64,000 nucleotides of DNA from Narthecium ossifragum (lineage: Eukaryota > Streptophyta > Magnoliopsida > Dioscoreales > Nartheciaceae). The position numbers were made by a program, and so were the translations under genes. The notes below the pieces were generated by a model. That model ran no database searches, had not been told where the DNA came from, and saw nothing but the letters and a program-made list of their open reading frames with translations. The stretch covers positions 8,195,601 to 8,259,600 of the forward strand of contig OY986973.1 of the NCBI GenBank assembly GCA_963920575.1, given 5' to 3'. How positions within the stretch are numbered: the first letter of the stretch is position 1; every line of letters starts with the position of its first letter. Below are positions 23,048-34,117 of the stretch, piece after piece.

Positions 23048-23874
23048 TGTGAGGACCCGTAGCTCCAACCTGGTCTGACCGTGTTAGGTCGAGGGTCTGG
23101 GTTTGTGGTTTGGCTCGGTTGGCCTTGGGATGTGATCAGTTGATCGCATCGCTGTTTTTGACCCCAGTGGCATTTTGGTAAATATGCTCCCTGGCGGTCA
23201 GTTTCACACCCGCGTTGCACACATGGCCTTTGATTGATGTATGTGTTTGATTAGAACCTTAAGGGTGCGTCCGATCGGAAGATCGGAGCTCGATCGGGAG
23301 ATATCGAATCGGACGGCTGTGATCGTTTCCAGCTTTCTATTTAACCCTTCTTTTCTCTCTTTCCCTGGCTTTCCTTCTTCTCCTCTCGTTCTCTCTTCCT
23401 CTCTCTCCAACCGGCTGTGCTAGGGTTTCGGACCGCGAGCTTCGAGGAGCGGCTCTTGGCGGGTTGACTGGTTGGACGCACGGAGGAGCAGCCATGCTGG
23501 TTCAGGTAGGTGTTTCTACCTCGATCTTATGATCGGGTTCTCCTAGGATAGGTTTATTGTATTTTCGCTGTAGGAGTACTTATTAGAATGTTGTGTAACT
23601 TGTAGCATGTATGATTTGGATGATTTCAAGTATTCCTACCTCGCGATTTCCGTATTTTATCGGCTGAACCTTGTATTGCCGCCGTTTATCGGTTTTCGGC
23701 CGTTTTGACCTAAATTGGAGATTTAACCATCAAAATCGTGATTTCTTCGCATCATTGTTTTCCCCATCTTAAATTATGCATACTTGTAAAGTTTCATCAA
23801 CTTCCAACTTGAATTGATCCTTGAAATCCAAGAAATTGGATTTCCGGCACTGTTCTGATGAACTGTGCCTAAGG

Positions 23875-24245
23875 CCCGACGGTCGATCGGTGGATCGACC
23901 GTCAAGCATTGATACGCTCTTTCGGGGCCTGATGGTCGACCGTCGGATCGACCGTCGCATCGTTCGTAAGGCTCTGTCGGGTTTTTGGCCTCCCACGGTC
24001 GATGCACCGATTGACCGTGGGGTTTGGCCCCTTTTTCTTCCCACCTCACGGTCGACCGGCGGATCGACCGTCGCATCGTCCGTGAGGCTCTGTCCCGTTT
24101 TGGGCTCCCCACGGTCGATGGACCGATTGACTGTCGCCCCGATGGTTTTCCTCGTTTTGGTCCCACGGTCGACCGCCGAATCGACCGTGACATCGACCAT
24201 GGCCTCACGGTCGACCGTCAGATCGATCGTCGCATCGACCGTGGG
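23875..24245. repeat. GGTCGATC/GATCGACC palindrome array in F 3' LTR
   Basis: The array has repeated pairs such as CGGTCGATCGGTGGATCGACCG (23880-23901), CGGTCGACCGGCGGATCGACC and GGTCGATGGACCGATTGACTG, separated by GTGAGGCTCTGTC-type spacers. It corresponds to 14029-14410 of the solo LTR. Confidence 0.8.
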
Positions 24246-24939
24246 CCCTTGAATAGTGTTTTCTGCCTTTTCTTGAATGGCTTTCAATTGTGATTGATCT
24301 TTAAACATGTTGGGAAGCTTACAAGTGGATTTTGTAGAGTTTTCAAAGGATTTCTATCGAGTTTGAGGATCGATTCGAGTAATATCCATTTTGGGCAAAT
24401 CTATGGTTTTGATTGCAATTAATACGTGTTGGGTTGTAGTTAAATGCTTCTTTGGTTGCCTAACCATTAGGTAGCTATGAGCAAGGATTTCCCTACCGGC
24501 GGTACGCACCGTTCCGGTCACCTGCCGGTCCGGTACGTACCTCCGGTACGGGGCGTACCTGCCCGGTATGCCGGCAAACCGGCCGGTTTGGCATGTCTAG
24601 GGCGTTTTCATTTATTTCTTATTTGATTTGAAATACATTGAAGTTAAGTAATGTAATTAACAATTAAAGTTGATATTCACTTAGTTGTCTAGGGCAAATA
24701 TCATTTTTTATATGAAAACACGAGTGACAACATACCAAAGTAATATAATACAATACATGAAAAATAAGCAATAACTCAATACATCTCTCATATGAGCACA
24801 CACACTAAGTTCTCTCTCAGACTAACCATAATTGGTCATTCGGTGGTCTAAGGTAAATGTTCCTAGTGGAACTTAAGTACTGCATATATTCAGGGAAAGT
24901 CATATAGGGAGAATAATAGGCATCAAACTCTCTGATAAG

Positions 24940-27900
24940 CTACTGGTACTCTGCCGCATCACGCTCGAAATCAATAACAATCTGATGATCTGATATGGGC
25001 ATCACATCAACCCTCTGCGGTTGATATGGCTGGTTTGTACCAGGATCACCATACGAATATCTGTCACTGCCATATGAAGCAGATGATCCAGTCATCTGCA
25101 GAGTATCCTGTGGCCATTGAGGTTGGCCGATGTAACTAGAATACTGCGACGTGGCATAACTGTCGTGCTGGTATGAAGGAGCTGACGAAGATGAACTGAT
25201 CTCTGCATCTATGTCTGCAAGTCCATCACGCATGACAGTGTAGTCATGCTGAGTCCCCCCACTTGTGCTACCCTTCTTTCCCTTTCTTGAATACACCCCT
25301 GGTCGTCTTGCGCCATGATTAGTATCCTGCGTAGCATGGTCAAAACACTGTTCCTCAGTAAATAATATATCCTTCTGGGACTGTGTCGCAGAGACAAATG
25401 TCTCTCCTCCTCCGGCCCCGGCCCCGTCATCACCCCCACTGCCTCTCTTTTCTGAAGACGATGACTTGCTATCAGTAGTCTCATCATCTACAGTATTAGT
25501 GGGGCTTCGGGGTCACCGTCTTGCAACTGCAGGCGGATGAGAACTAGCAGCGCCAGCCCGTCCCTCCATGAGGCTCGCAAACTCCCTGTCATCATCCTCA
25601 TATCGCCGCTCACTTTGTGTACCATGTGGTCTACCTGAACTCTCAGCAACTCTCTGTGATACTGCAGGACGCCAATCATCAACAGGACGACCCACATGTT
25701 TGTTGCTCCAAGCCTGATCGTCCTCCAGTCCCAACTCCTGAGAAATGAAGCCATAAGGACGCGGTGGGTCACCTGGCTCATCAAGCTCTGGGCCCGGCTG
25801 GTCATCTGTACTCCGCAGCCAGTCGTTGATAGGATCCGAGTCATCATCAACAAAGCCGGTGTCTAGAATGTCGACCTCTCCCATGTCTTTTGCCAAATCA
25901 GTGCTTATGTGTCTCATTCTAAGCCTCATGTTGTAGTGTACATACACCATCTTCTCCAGACGAGCATGTGATAAACGATTTCGCACTTTGGTGTGGATGA
26001 GTGCGAAGGTAGACCAGTTGCATTCGCATCCGCTCGATGAGGTGGTTTGTGAGAGGATGCGAATCGCTAGTTTTCGTAAGTTTGGTGCTGTGTCTCCGTA
26101 TTGCACCCACCACTCAGCTGTGACAAGAAACAACAGCTCGGTTAGGTTTAGTTATATCACATTACTCAACCAATAGATTCAAGCGCAAGCTCACCGGCAT
26201 CAGTGGTATAACGCCCATTGATTGCCGCAGCTTCCCCAAAGGATCCAGCAGCTTCTCGGAACAAACTTCCCTGCCCATACCCACATCAAATATTAATACT
26301 TACTTTCATTGGAGTAGGTTCAGTTTAGATATGGACAAAAAATAAGGTAAGCGGTGCTTACCTCATTAATCGCAAGAGAGGCACAATGAGCGTCAGGCTC
26401 TAGTTTAAGGATACACGTCCGCAATGCTCGCAGTAAATCATGTCGCATACCCACATCATAACGGTAGTGTAAACCCGGATTGAGATAGTAACCTATAGAG
26501 AAGAAGATTGGTCAATGTTTATAACGTAATAATAAACAAACTAAAGTTATCAGATGATTCAGACGTACCAGCTAAGTGCATGTCTTTGCCCATCTGTGTG
26601 TCCCATCGGTGATCAATGATCTCCAATATTTTACTAGAAAGTCGCGTTGTCGCCTTCTGTATCTCACCTTTTACCATCTGTATCGCGTGATAGATGGTGC
26701 CCATTTGAGGCTTAGACTCGCCATCGACCATGCGTAGAACACAATACAAGGGCTCTACGGATTTGATGATTTCTTGAACATAGTCCCAGAATCTGCCCGC
26801 CATGACTATGTTCTCAACCCGTTTCCCCTCGCTTGTTTTAGCATGTTTGGTAGTCGCCCAATCATTGGATGCAAAAAACGACTTCAATCCATTCTTCCTC
26901 TGTTGCATAGACTGAAGTGCGATAAAATTAGTCCCAAACCTGGTGGAAGCAGGCCGTATAAGCTCTCCTTCAGTATACTTTTTCATTGTGGCATGCAGAT
27001 AGATCGAGTTGTATATAAATCTGGACACTTGTTGGGCTTTATCTACGGTATTCTTCACAAAAACAAGTTCCCCAATTTCACGAAATATCAGGTTAATACA
27101 GTGTGCCGCACAAGGAGTCCAGAATAAATGACCTCTTCTCTCCATAAGCATCTCGCCTGCCTTCTTAAAGTTTGCGCCATTGTCAGTAACAATCTGTATT
27201 ATTGAATAGAAATTGGTTAATCCCATAATAAAACTAATGACGAAACTAATATACAAGTAATTATTTACCTGTACGACGTATTGTTCTCCAATGTCATTTA
27301 GTACATTTTCCATCAGGCCATATATGTAGTTTGCATCGTGAAAATATTTGGAGGCGTCGACGGACTTCAGAAACACAATTTTTTTATTATAGTAGACGAG
27401 GAAGTTGATGATGGACAGTCTCGTGGGACCTGTCCAGCTATCACACATCATCGTCACTCCATAAGTATCCCATTGTCTCTTAAATGTCCCTACATACTTG
27501 CGCATCACCTCAACCTCATCATCCAAATATTTGCCTCCTATGTCTTTGGGTGTAGGTGGCTCAACTCCTGAGCCATGCTTCTGTATTGTGCTGATCATAG
27601 CCCGAAAATAAGTATTCGCGGCCGAGAATGGAGGTATATGGTTGAAATGAAAAAATCTAGATATGCTGCGTCCTATTTCCCTCTTCTTCTTTCCATCCCA
27701 GTCATCGATCCGTTTTTGTTTGACCTCCTGAGTGGAGAATGCATTTGGATCTATATCTCTAACATCTACGCTTCTCCTGCCTCTTACATCTGTACTCCTC
27801 CTACCCCTCCTGTGAGATCCAAACATACCGAGAAGAGATCTCTGTCTGCTGAGGTTTGGGTGAGGGAAATCAGCTCCAGTAGCTGATTCGTCAAAGTGTT

Positions 27901-28360
27901 GTGAACTAGAACCAGCACCAACACCAGAACCAGTCTCATAGTGCGAAGCACCAAATCGTGCTCTTTGTCGCATAATCTCCTCCCTCTCCCACTGTTCTTC
28001 TAGCGAGGCATTCCTCGCTGTGATAAAATCTTCATCTACCTCATCTCCCATACCCTCGTAGTCATCCACAACAGGATACTCTGCAGCTCGTCTGTCGATC
28101 TCTTTTCTTTGTCTTTCGACCGCCTTCTTCGTCGCCTTTGTTGCCTCGATTTCATCTCTAAGTAGCTGCCTAACCTCCTGAGGCACTCGATGGCATTTCT
28201 TAACGTCTCCTCCTATACCAGCTACGTGCAATTTTAGCCTACTCACCCCTCCTCCCTTTCCGATCATACCACAATAGTTGCATTTCCATTGACTTCTGTT
28301 CCCATCAATCATCTCCCCATGCTCCCATCCGACGTCATCCACTCGCTGCTTCGGCGCCAT
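24940..28360 (-). pseudogene. hAT transposase (BED finger, DUF659, hAT C-terminal domain), premature stop in last exon
   Basis: Exons read minus: 28360-27269, 27193-26569, 26492-26362, 26270-26195, 26117-24940, all joined at GT-AG sites. The N-terminus has a BED zinc finger (WKCNYCGMIGKGG, then H and C spaced as usual), then an acidic linker. The DUF659/RNase H-fold core has the catalytic-type aspartates in MMCDSWTG and IVTDNGANF, and the CAAHCINL motif. The dimerisation domain includes GCECNWSTFALIHTK. The last exon has an in-frame TGA at 25513-25515, yet the same frame stays open for about 190 more codons of Ser/Tyr/Gln-rich tail to 24940. All conserved domains precede the TGA, so a truncated product might keep activity. 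The element is otherwise well preserved and probably young. Confidence 0.85.
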
Positions 28361-29264
28361 CTTTAATTACACCTTCATATTTATATAGTATTTCATGAAC
28401 AAAATATTTCGGAAAAACTATAATTCATAGATCATCATATTTTTCTTTTTCTCAAATTTTCTAAAATTTTCAAATTTTTCTATCAATATTTTACTTTAAC
28501 TTATTTAAGATAAAAGTTATGAAAATTATTTTAATACATGAACTTAACTTAGTGTGATGCCGGCAGTCAATGGTAATAATTGAAATCATTAATTTAGTTA
28601 TTCTAACTTAATCTACATTCTACACTAATAACTGAATCATTAAAGTATAAATAAATTAATAAAATTGCTTACCTTTATATAAGCCGGCGGTAAGCAGGGT
28701 TTAGTCTAAAAGACAAACCCTCTTCCTCACTCGGGGTCTTCCTCGCTCGACGCCGGCCCGGGCCTCTCCCCGCTCGACGCCAACGCCGACGCCCTTCCTC
28801 CCTCGACGCCGACGCCCTTCCTCCCTCGACGCCGGGGTGGTCCAGGACCGGTGGAGAGGAGGAGATCGAAGAGGAGATCGGAGATCGCAGAGGTGGAGGC
28901 GTGGTGGAGAGGAGGAGATCGCGGTGGAGGAGATGGCAGCGGTGGAGTAGATCGGTGGAGGAGATGGTAGCGGTCTTGGACCTCCAGGTAAGTCTCGATC
29001 CTCCTCTCCACTCTCCTCTCTGTTCTTCCTTAGCCGAGGCCTTCTCTCCTTCACCTCTCTTCTCCCCCTCTTATAATCGACCGGCGAAAGAACTCAAGAA
29101 GCTATCGAGCACCGAGTCCACCGACAGCATCCCCACCGACAAAAGTGGTGGTGGCGGGGGCAAAGTCGGTGCCGTTGGCCCACTGGTCGGCCACCACCAA
29201 GGGCACCGACAGCATCCCCACCGACATCATTCCTTCTCCCTCACCCTTCCCTTCTCTGTATCAA
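28361..29264 (-). other. 5' region of the hAT transposon
   Basis: Between the ATG (28360) and the subterminal repeats lie an AT-rich stretch (28380-28680) and a CTC/GAG-rich segment with repeated GACGCCGACGCCCTTCC and GGAGGAGATCG words (28740-28990). It is probably promoter and leader of the transposase. No other gene is seen. Confidence 0.5.
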
Positions 29265-30448
29265 ACCAGTTTGTACCGGTCGATATTCATCCAAACCGGC
29301 CTGTACCGGCCGGTTTGGATGTGTATCGGCCGATACACAGCCGGTCTCCCCCTGGACCGATCCGGGGGAGAAAACCGTCCCGGTTAGTCACCGGTCCGGT
29401 AAATATCGTCCGGTACGCACAGTACCGGCCGGTATGGAAATCCATGGCTATGAGTGCTAGCTAATGAGGAATTGGGGAACCTTAGGCTATTGCCGGCGAG
29501 TGCCGAGGGCTATTGTATAACTGTGGCCAGTTACCTGCGGGTAACTGTGGAACCTTAGTCTGTCAGGTGCAAGAGAGCACTGAAGACTATTGTATATCTG
29601 TGTCTATCTCTTTGTGCTAATTATTGCTTGGTTAGTTTAGACTATATGTATTTGAGGCCCTTGCTATGCTTACCCTTTGGCTAGCTGTAAGCTATGCCTA
29701 GCTCTGTATGATTAATGACATCTTGTTGCATGCTTATATCTCTTTATCTGTGCCTGAGCATTGCATGCATCTTGATTGCATTAGAGGCATATGAGGTTAG
29801 GCGGGCGATGGGTTGATCGCCGATCCGAGGTTCTCGGGTAGCTCAGATCTAGCCTTAGGACCGTGGCTGGGTAGTCAGGAGTAGGGTGTGATCTTGCATC
29901 ATCGAATCTCTTGTTGTTGAGGATTTTGCGATAGCTGGCTTTGATCAATGTTTGAGGTTTAGAGGTTGTGTTGGTCTCCCAAGGCCAAGGGCTAAGGATG
30001 GTTGTCGGTGCCCCTGACATGGTCCCCAGGCAGTGGCTTCCTGCTGGGTAAGGGTGATCCTACTGGTTCTGATTCTCTGTTTCCTCCCAGCGTGTTTGGT
30101 TGATGTATCCCAGCGTAGTCGGTTGAGAAGAGTAGGATCCTTGGGGTAGTCGGCAGGGGTCGTGAAACCCCGTGGCATTCCTTAGACTTGAGCAGGGAGA
30201 CAATACTGTTGTTGTTTTCCTCCCTTCTGTGTGCCGTAGAGTAGAACCCTACTGAGCTTATCGCTCACTCCTACCCGGGCTGCGTTTGCAAGTGCAGGCG
30301 CCAGTTCTCCTTCAGTAGAGCCTGCGGGATCAGCTTTTGGTGGCGCGATTACGTCCAGAGGTGTTTGAGGTTGCTGGAGGACGACTGTTGTACTTTTGAT
30401 AGATTTTTGTAAATTGTGTACATATTTGAGGACTTTTGGGATTATTTG

Positions 30449-32779
30449 TGTCACGCCCCGCCCCAATTAATATTAAAATATCCCAAAGATTTAGTTAAAA
30501 TTTTGGCATGACCGTTGGGCACGGGGACGTGAGATCACTATTTCAACATTCCAAACATTTATAATACATAATTTACAACATTTCAACAGATAATACACAT
30601 CCTAAAACAATTAATCAAATATTTATCTCTTTACAATCATTCACCACCACTAGGGCACATACGCCCACATCAATTCAATTAATATACATGATAATTCAGT
30701 CTGAAATTGATAATACATAATTCTTTCATTTCCAATATATACATGCTTTATCAAACATAAGAAAATAGACATAATGATAAAGTGACTCCTCATCCTTGCA
30801 TCGGACCTCCATGGACTGCACTGGTCTCTGGCCTACCCATAGGTCCCCTGCACAAAAACCAAACCAAACACGAATGAGCTCTAAAGCCCAGTAGGAGTCA
30901 CCAACTAAGACACTGGTGTACACCCACCTATCCTAGTATACTGCCCAAGTATGGTCTGGCTAGTATGGGAAAGTCTTACACGCACAGTCGCCGCGTCCGG
31001 GCGTCAATGCTCGCCCATACCCCTATAGACTCTATACCCAGCCCCAGTATACTAGTATAGGTACAATATCCTATACTAGTCCACTGATCCTAGTATGGTC
31101 TGGCTAGTCTGGGTAAGTCTTACACGCACAGTCGCCGCGTCCGGCCGTCAATGCTCGCCCAGACCCCTATAGACTCTATACAGGCCTCAGTATACTAGTA
31201 TAGGCAACACACTCTCAAGTCAGATCCTCAATCAAATCAATCCTCAGATCAGATCCTCAAATTAGATAATCAAATCTTTAATCAGATCAAAGTCCTCATA
31301 TCAGATCTTTAAATCAACTTAGCCCCTAGACTCTGACTAGTCTAGCTACAGGACCTGACTAGACCCAATCCTAATCCCCGATCCTATCATGTATGCACAA
31401 GACAAAGAATACAGCAATAGAGCAAATAACAATTATTATATATTCATACAATACGATAAAACATCATATCATAGCATAACATAAGTACAACACATCATAC
31501 ATCATGCATACCAAAACATTGCATCACCCATAATCAGAACACAACATAAAGCAAACAATCATACAATTTCCTAGGAGGTAACTCCTACCTTAGAAGGACA
31601 GTCAACGCGCGTTCTCCAAGTCCGGGGGTCCACGTCATGCTCCGTCACTCGACCACCACTCAAAAGATCAACTAAAACACAAGGATAAGGAAAACAATCA
31701 GGTAGGGCTCCAAACGCGGTTAAATCTACTAAAATTAGATAGAGCTCGGAAACCCGATCGAAAAGACCCGTCAAAGGCCCAATTCGGATGTCGGCGCTCC
31801 GTACACCGGAGTGCGCGACGACTCCGCCCACGGTGGACCAGCCGCCCGGCCACGCCGTGGCTACAACTTGCCTCGCTCGCGACGCGTCTACGACAGAAAC
31901 TGACGCGCCAGCGACAAAACTGCCATGCCAGCTTCGCTGAGAGGCCCACAAAGCCCGCTGCCTCTCCGTCGGACAGCCACTACGGTGAAGGCCGGAGCTT
32001 GCTCGCTGCCACAAGCTCCAAGTCCCCAAGGGAGACCAACGGCCATGGCTAGAGAAAAGCTGGCCAGACCTTGCCGGAAACCATGGCAGGGTGGAGGATC
32101 AAAGATCCCCTGCCATGGGTAATGCCGGACAGGGCTCGGAGATAGATGCCCCGGACCACGGGGGTCCTTCCTCGGCGCTGCAGTCGCCGAGGGAGGTCCC
32201 CAACGCCGTCCGCAACACCTTCTTCGGCGACCCATCGCCGGAAACCCATCTCCCCAAAGAAAACCCGCCGGAAAAACCCACAAAAGCATGGAAAACGAAA
32301 GGGGGAAGAAGGAGAAGCTTACCTCAAGGAAGAAGGAAGAAGAGATCCAGCGGAATCCCACCTGGATCTACCAAATCTCCCGGTGAGCTCCACTTCCCTT
32401 TCTCCCGGCTTCTTCCTCCCTTCTTCTCTTCTTCTTCTTCTCCAGCGCCGGCGATCTCCTTGCTTCCTCTCCATCTCTCACTCCGATCTCACTCCCCCTC
32501 TCACGATCTCTCTCCCATCACGGCCGATCTCGCCTTCTCACACCCGGCGCCGGCGATCTCCGCCTCCTCCAGCCTTCTCTCCCTCTCGATCTCTCTCTAA
32601 ACTCTCTCTCTCGATCTCACTCGGGTTGGTAAGCAAAGAAAGAAACGAAGGAGAAGAGGAGACTGGATCCTTCTAGAAAGGGGGGGTATTTTGCAGAAAA
32701 CACCCTGCAAAACGAGAAACTACGCCAAAGCCCTCCAAATTTACATAAAAGCCCGGAATTTTACAATTAGGTCCTTACA
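30449..32779 (-). mobile_element. Solo LTR nested in F 3' LTR, TSD ATTTG
   Basis: 2331 bp from TGTCACGCCCC to GGTCCTTACA, flanked by ATTTG (30444-30448 and 32780-32784). The surrounding LTR text is continuous when it is removed (compare 18750-18800). Read minus, it begins TGTAAGGACC and ends GGGGCGTGACA, a different but distantly similar family to F. 31600-32700 is GC- and CT-rich; open frames there show no domain. Confidence 0.92.
30950..31208. repeat. 144-bp tandem duplication in solo LTR
   Basis: Two units beginning ATGGTCTGGCTAGT (30951 and 31095) share the CTTACACGCACAGTCGCCGC and GTCAATGCTCGCCC blocks and end in CAGTATACTAGTATAGG. Confidence 0.85.
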
Positions 32780-32941
32780 ATTTGTATAATATCTTTCCTT
32801 GGAGAATTCTGTATCTAATGTTGAATTGTACAACTTGATGAATGTATGAATTGAATTACTATTTCACCTCTGGAATATAGTGTAGGTTTCCCCTCACGCC
32901 TCGGCTCGGATGGGTTTTCTGGGTCGGGGTGTGACAATGCA

Positions 32942-33996
32942 ACTTCCATTGCTTCCCCACCGGCGACTGTACCTTCACTTTCGTCCTTCGCTACTATCAG
33001 TATAGTAGTTGTTGAGGATGTTGTCTAAGATAGCATTACTCCCCTGGCAATTCCTGCGGTTTCCTCCGACCCAGCCATTGGTCGCGGAGGGGTGCCCTTC
33101 GAGATCCCGGCTTTGACTGGTCTGTTAGCGTTAGAGGCTCCTGGAAGTTTGGAGACTGCTTGAGCCCGTGAACCCGGAGCCGAGCATCCATCAGCTGAGT
33201 GCCAAACTCCCACCGACAAAGGGAAGGGTGTCGTCGAGGAGGAGTAGCCTACTGCCAACGTTGCAGATGTGGCGATCGAGGCTTTTTGGTCGGGTCCTGA
33301 TTATGAGGTCTCCCCCACGTCCTCTTCGTGAGGCTCAAGGGTGCTGAGCTTCATGCTCTATCCGTCGGGGCGAGCTCTTCTATGCATGTGGAGGAGGGTT
33401 CGGAGGGTCGCACCCTCCGAGAATGCATGCAAAGTTTTTCTGACTTGCAGCCTTCCTTCAACTGCTTAATGAGGATATCGGATCCTGCTCAGCTTGCAGC
33501 TCTTCACTTTGTCATCGAGCCTTTCCGTGACTACAATATCGATGAGCTTGTTCGAACGGGTCTACTCCCACAACTTCTCCAAGCGTTGTGGAACGTGGCC
33601 GATGCTCCAATGCCTCCTTTGATCATTTTCGGAGTTTATTAGCCAGGATTTATTAACAGCTGGAGGCGAGGGTAGATCAAGTTCGTCGACGAGCCCGAGC
33701 CATCTCAGCGGCTTCTTACCTTCACGAGACCATCGCTACTCGCTGTGAAAGCTACAGTCATCATGAAGTTGTCCTTTCGGACTTGCATGCCCAGGTGATC
33801 GCATCGGATCGTAACATTTTGCGACCTGGAGATGGCACTGGCTGCGGAGTTGTCAAGGCAGGATGAGATTTGCAGGCTGATGGATGTGGAAGAGGAAAGG
33901 CTTGACGCCGATCTGGACAAGCGTGACGTGGATTTGCGTCGTTTTGAGGGTTTGCTTTTGTCTTTTCCATCGAGGTTGACTGATTTCGTCATCTAG
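32942..33996 (+). pseudogene. Extra ORF of Tat element, plant-mobile-domain-like (3' part)
   Basis: This is the continuation of the plus-strand reading frame interrupted at 17842; after removing F and one TSD copy the codons run on (…GKDA, then TSIASPPATV). It is low in complexity and has several stops (for example near 33027 and 33331). The last part, about 33650-33996, reads QLEARVDQVRRARAISAAS and ends in SFPSRLTDFVI-stop at 33994-33996; it is rich in Leu, Glu, Arg and Asp with heptad-like spacing and probably forms a coiled coil. The ORF ends about 120 bp before the end of the minus-strand pol, so the two are convergent. Confidence 0.5.
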
Positions 33997-34117
33997 GAGT
34001 GTATGTTGGCTTTGTTTGAGATGATGTAGGATACGGTAAGGGAAGTTTGACCTCCTATTTAGAACATTGTTATGTGATTTCTCTATTTAACAAGGATTTT
34101 AGGAAGTTTTCCCAAAG

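Larger units (their letters stand above)
24482..29446 (-). mobile_element. hAT transposon with 8-bp TSD GCTATGAG
   Basis: The 4965-bp element is flanked by GCTATGAG (24474-24481 and 29447-29454). The reconstructed empty site matches the uninterrupted LTR copy at 13790-13830 in reverse. Ends are CAAGGATTTCC (left) and, reading inward from the right, CATGGATTTCC: 10 of 11 bases match. Both subterminal regions (24498-24595, 29265-29440) are crowded with CCGGTAC, GTACCGG and CCGGCC words in both orientations, the usual form of hAT transposase-binding sites. The transposase is on the minus strand. Confidence 0.93.
17843..32936 (+). mobile_element. LTR retrotransposon F (Ty3/gypsy, Tekay/Del-like), aberrant left end, TSD ATGCA
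   Basis: The element is bounded by ATGCA at 17838-17842 and 32937-32941. Its left end begins TGTCACACC, its right end finishes GGTGTGACA; these are the same LTR terminus (U5 end) in opposite orientation. The internal part runs plus: PBS 18988-19000, degenerate gag-pol, the chromovirus-like pre-LTR text TTTCGGGACGAAATTTC near 23015, a polypurine-like AAGAGTAATAGG, and the 3' LTR from 23048. A hAT transposon (24482-29446) and a solo LTR (30449-32779) are nested in the 3' LTR. It interrupts the PMD-like ORF of element C. Confidence 0.88.
23048..32936 (+). mobile_element. 3' LTR of element F, split by two insertions
   Basis: The LTR begins TGTGAGGACCCG at 23048 and ends GGGTGTGACA at 32936. Its parts are 23048-24481, 29455-30448 and 32785-32936, about 2.58 kb in all. 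A TATA-like TATTTAA lies at about 23338, with a CCGATC-rich cluster upstream (23268-23325). Against the 5' copy, the final part lacks about 60 bp next to 32880. The LTR matches the solo LTR at 12771-15216 in reverse orientation. Confidence 0.85.

Noticed and set aside
31571..32676. Several open frames on both strands in the solo LTR
   Set aside because: GC-rich LTR sequence with no domain on either strand; boundaries match a solo LTR with TSD.
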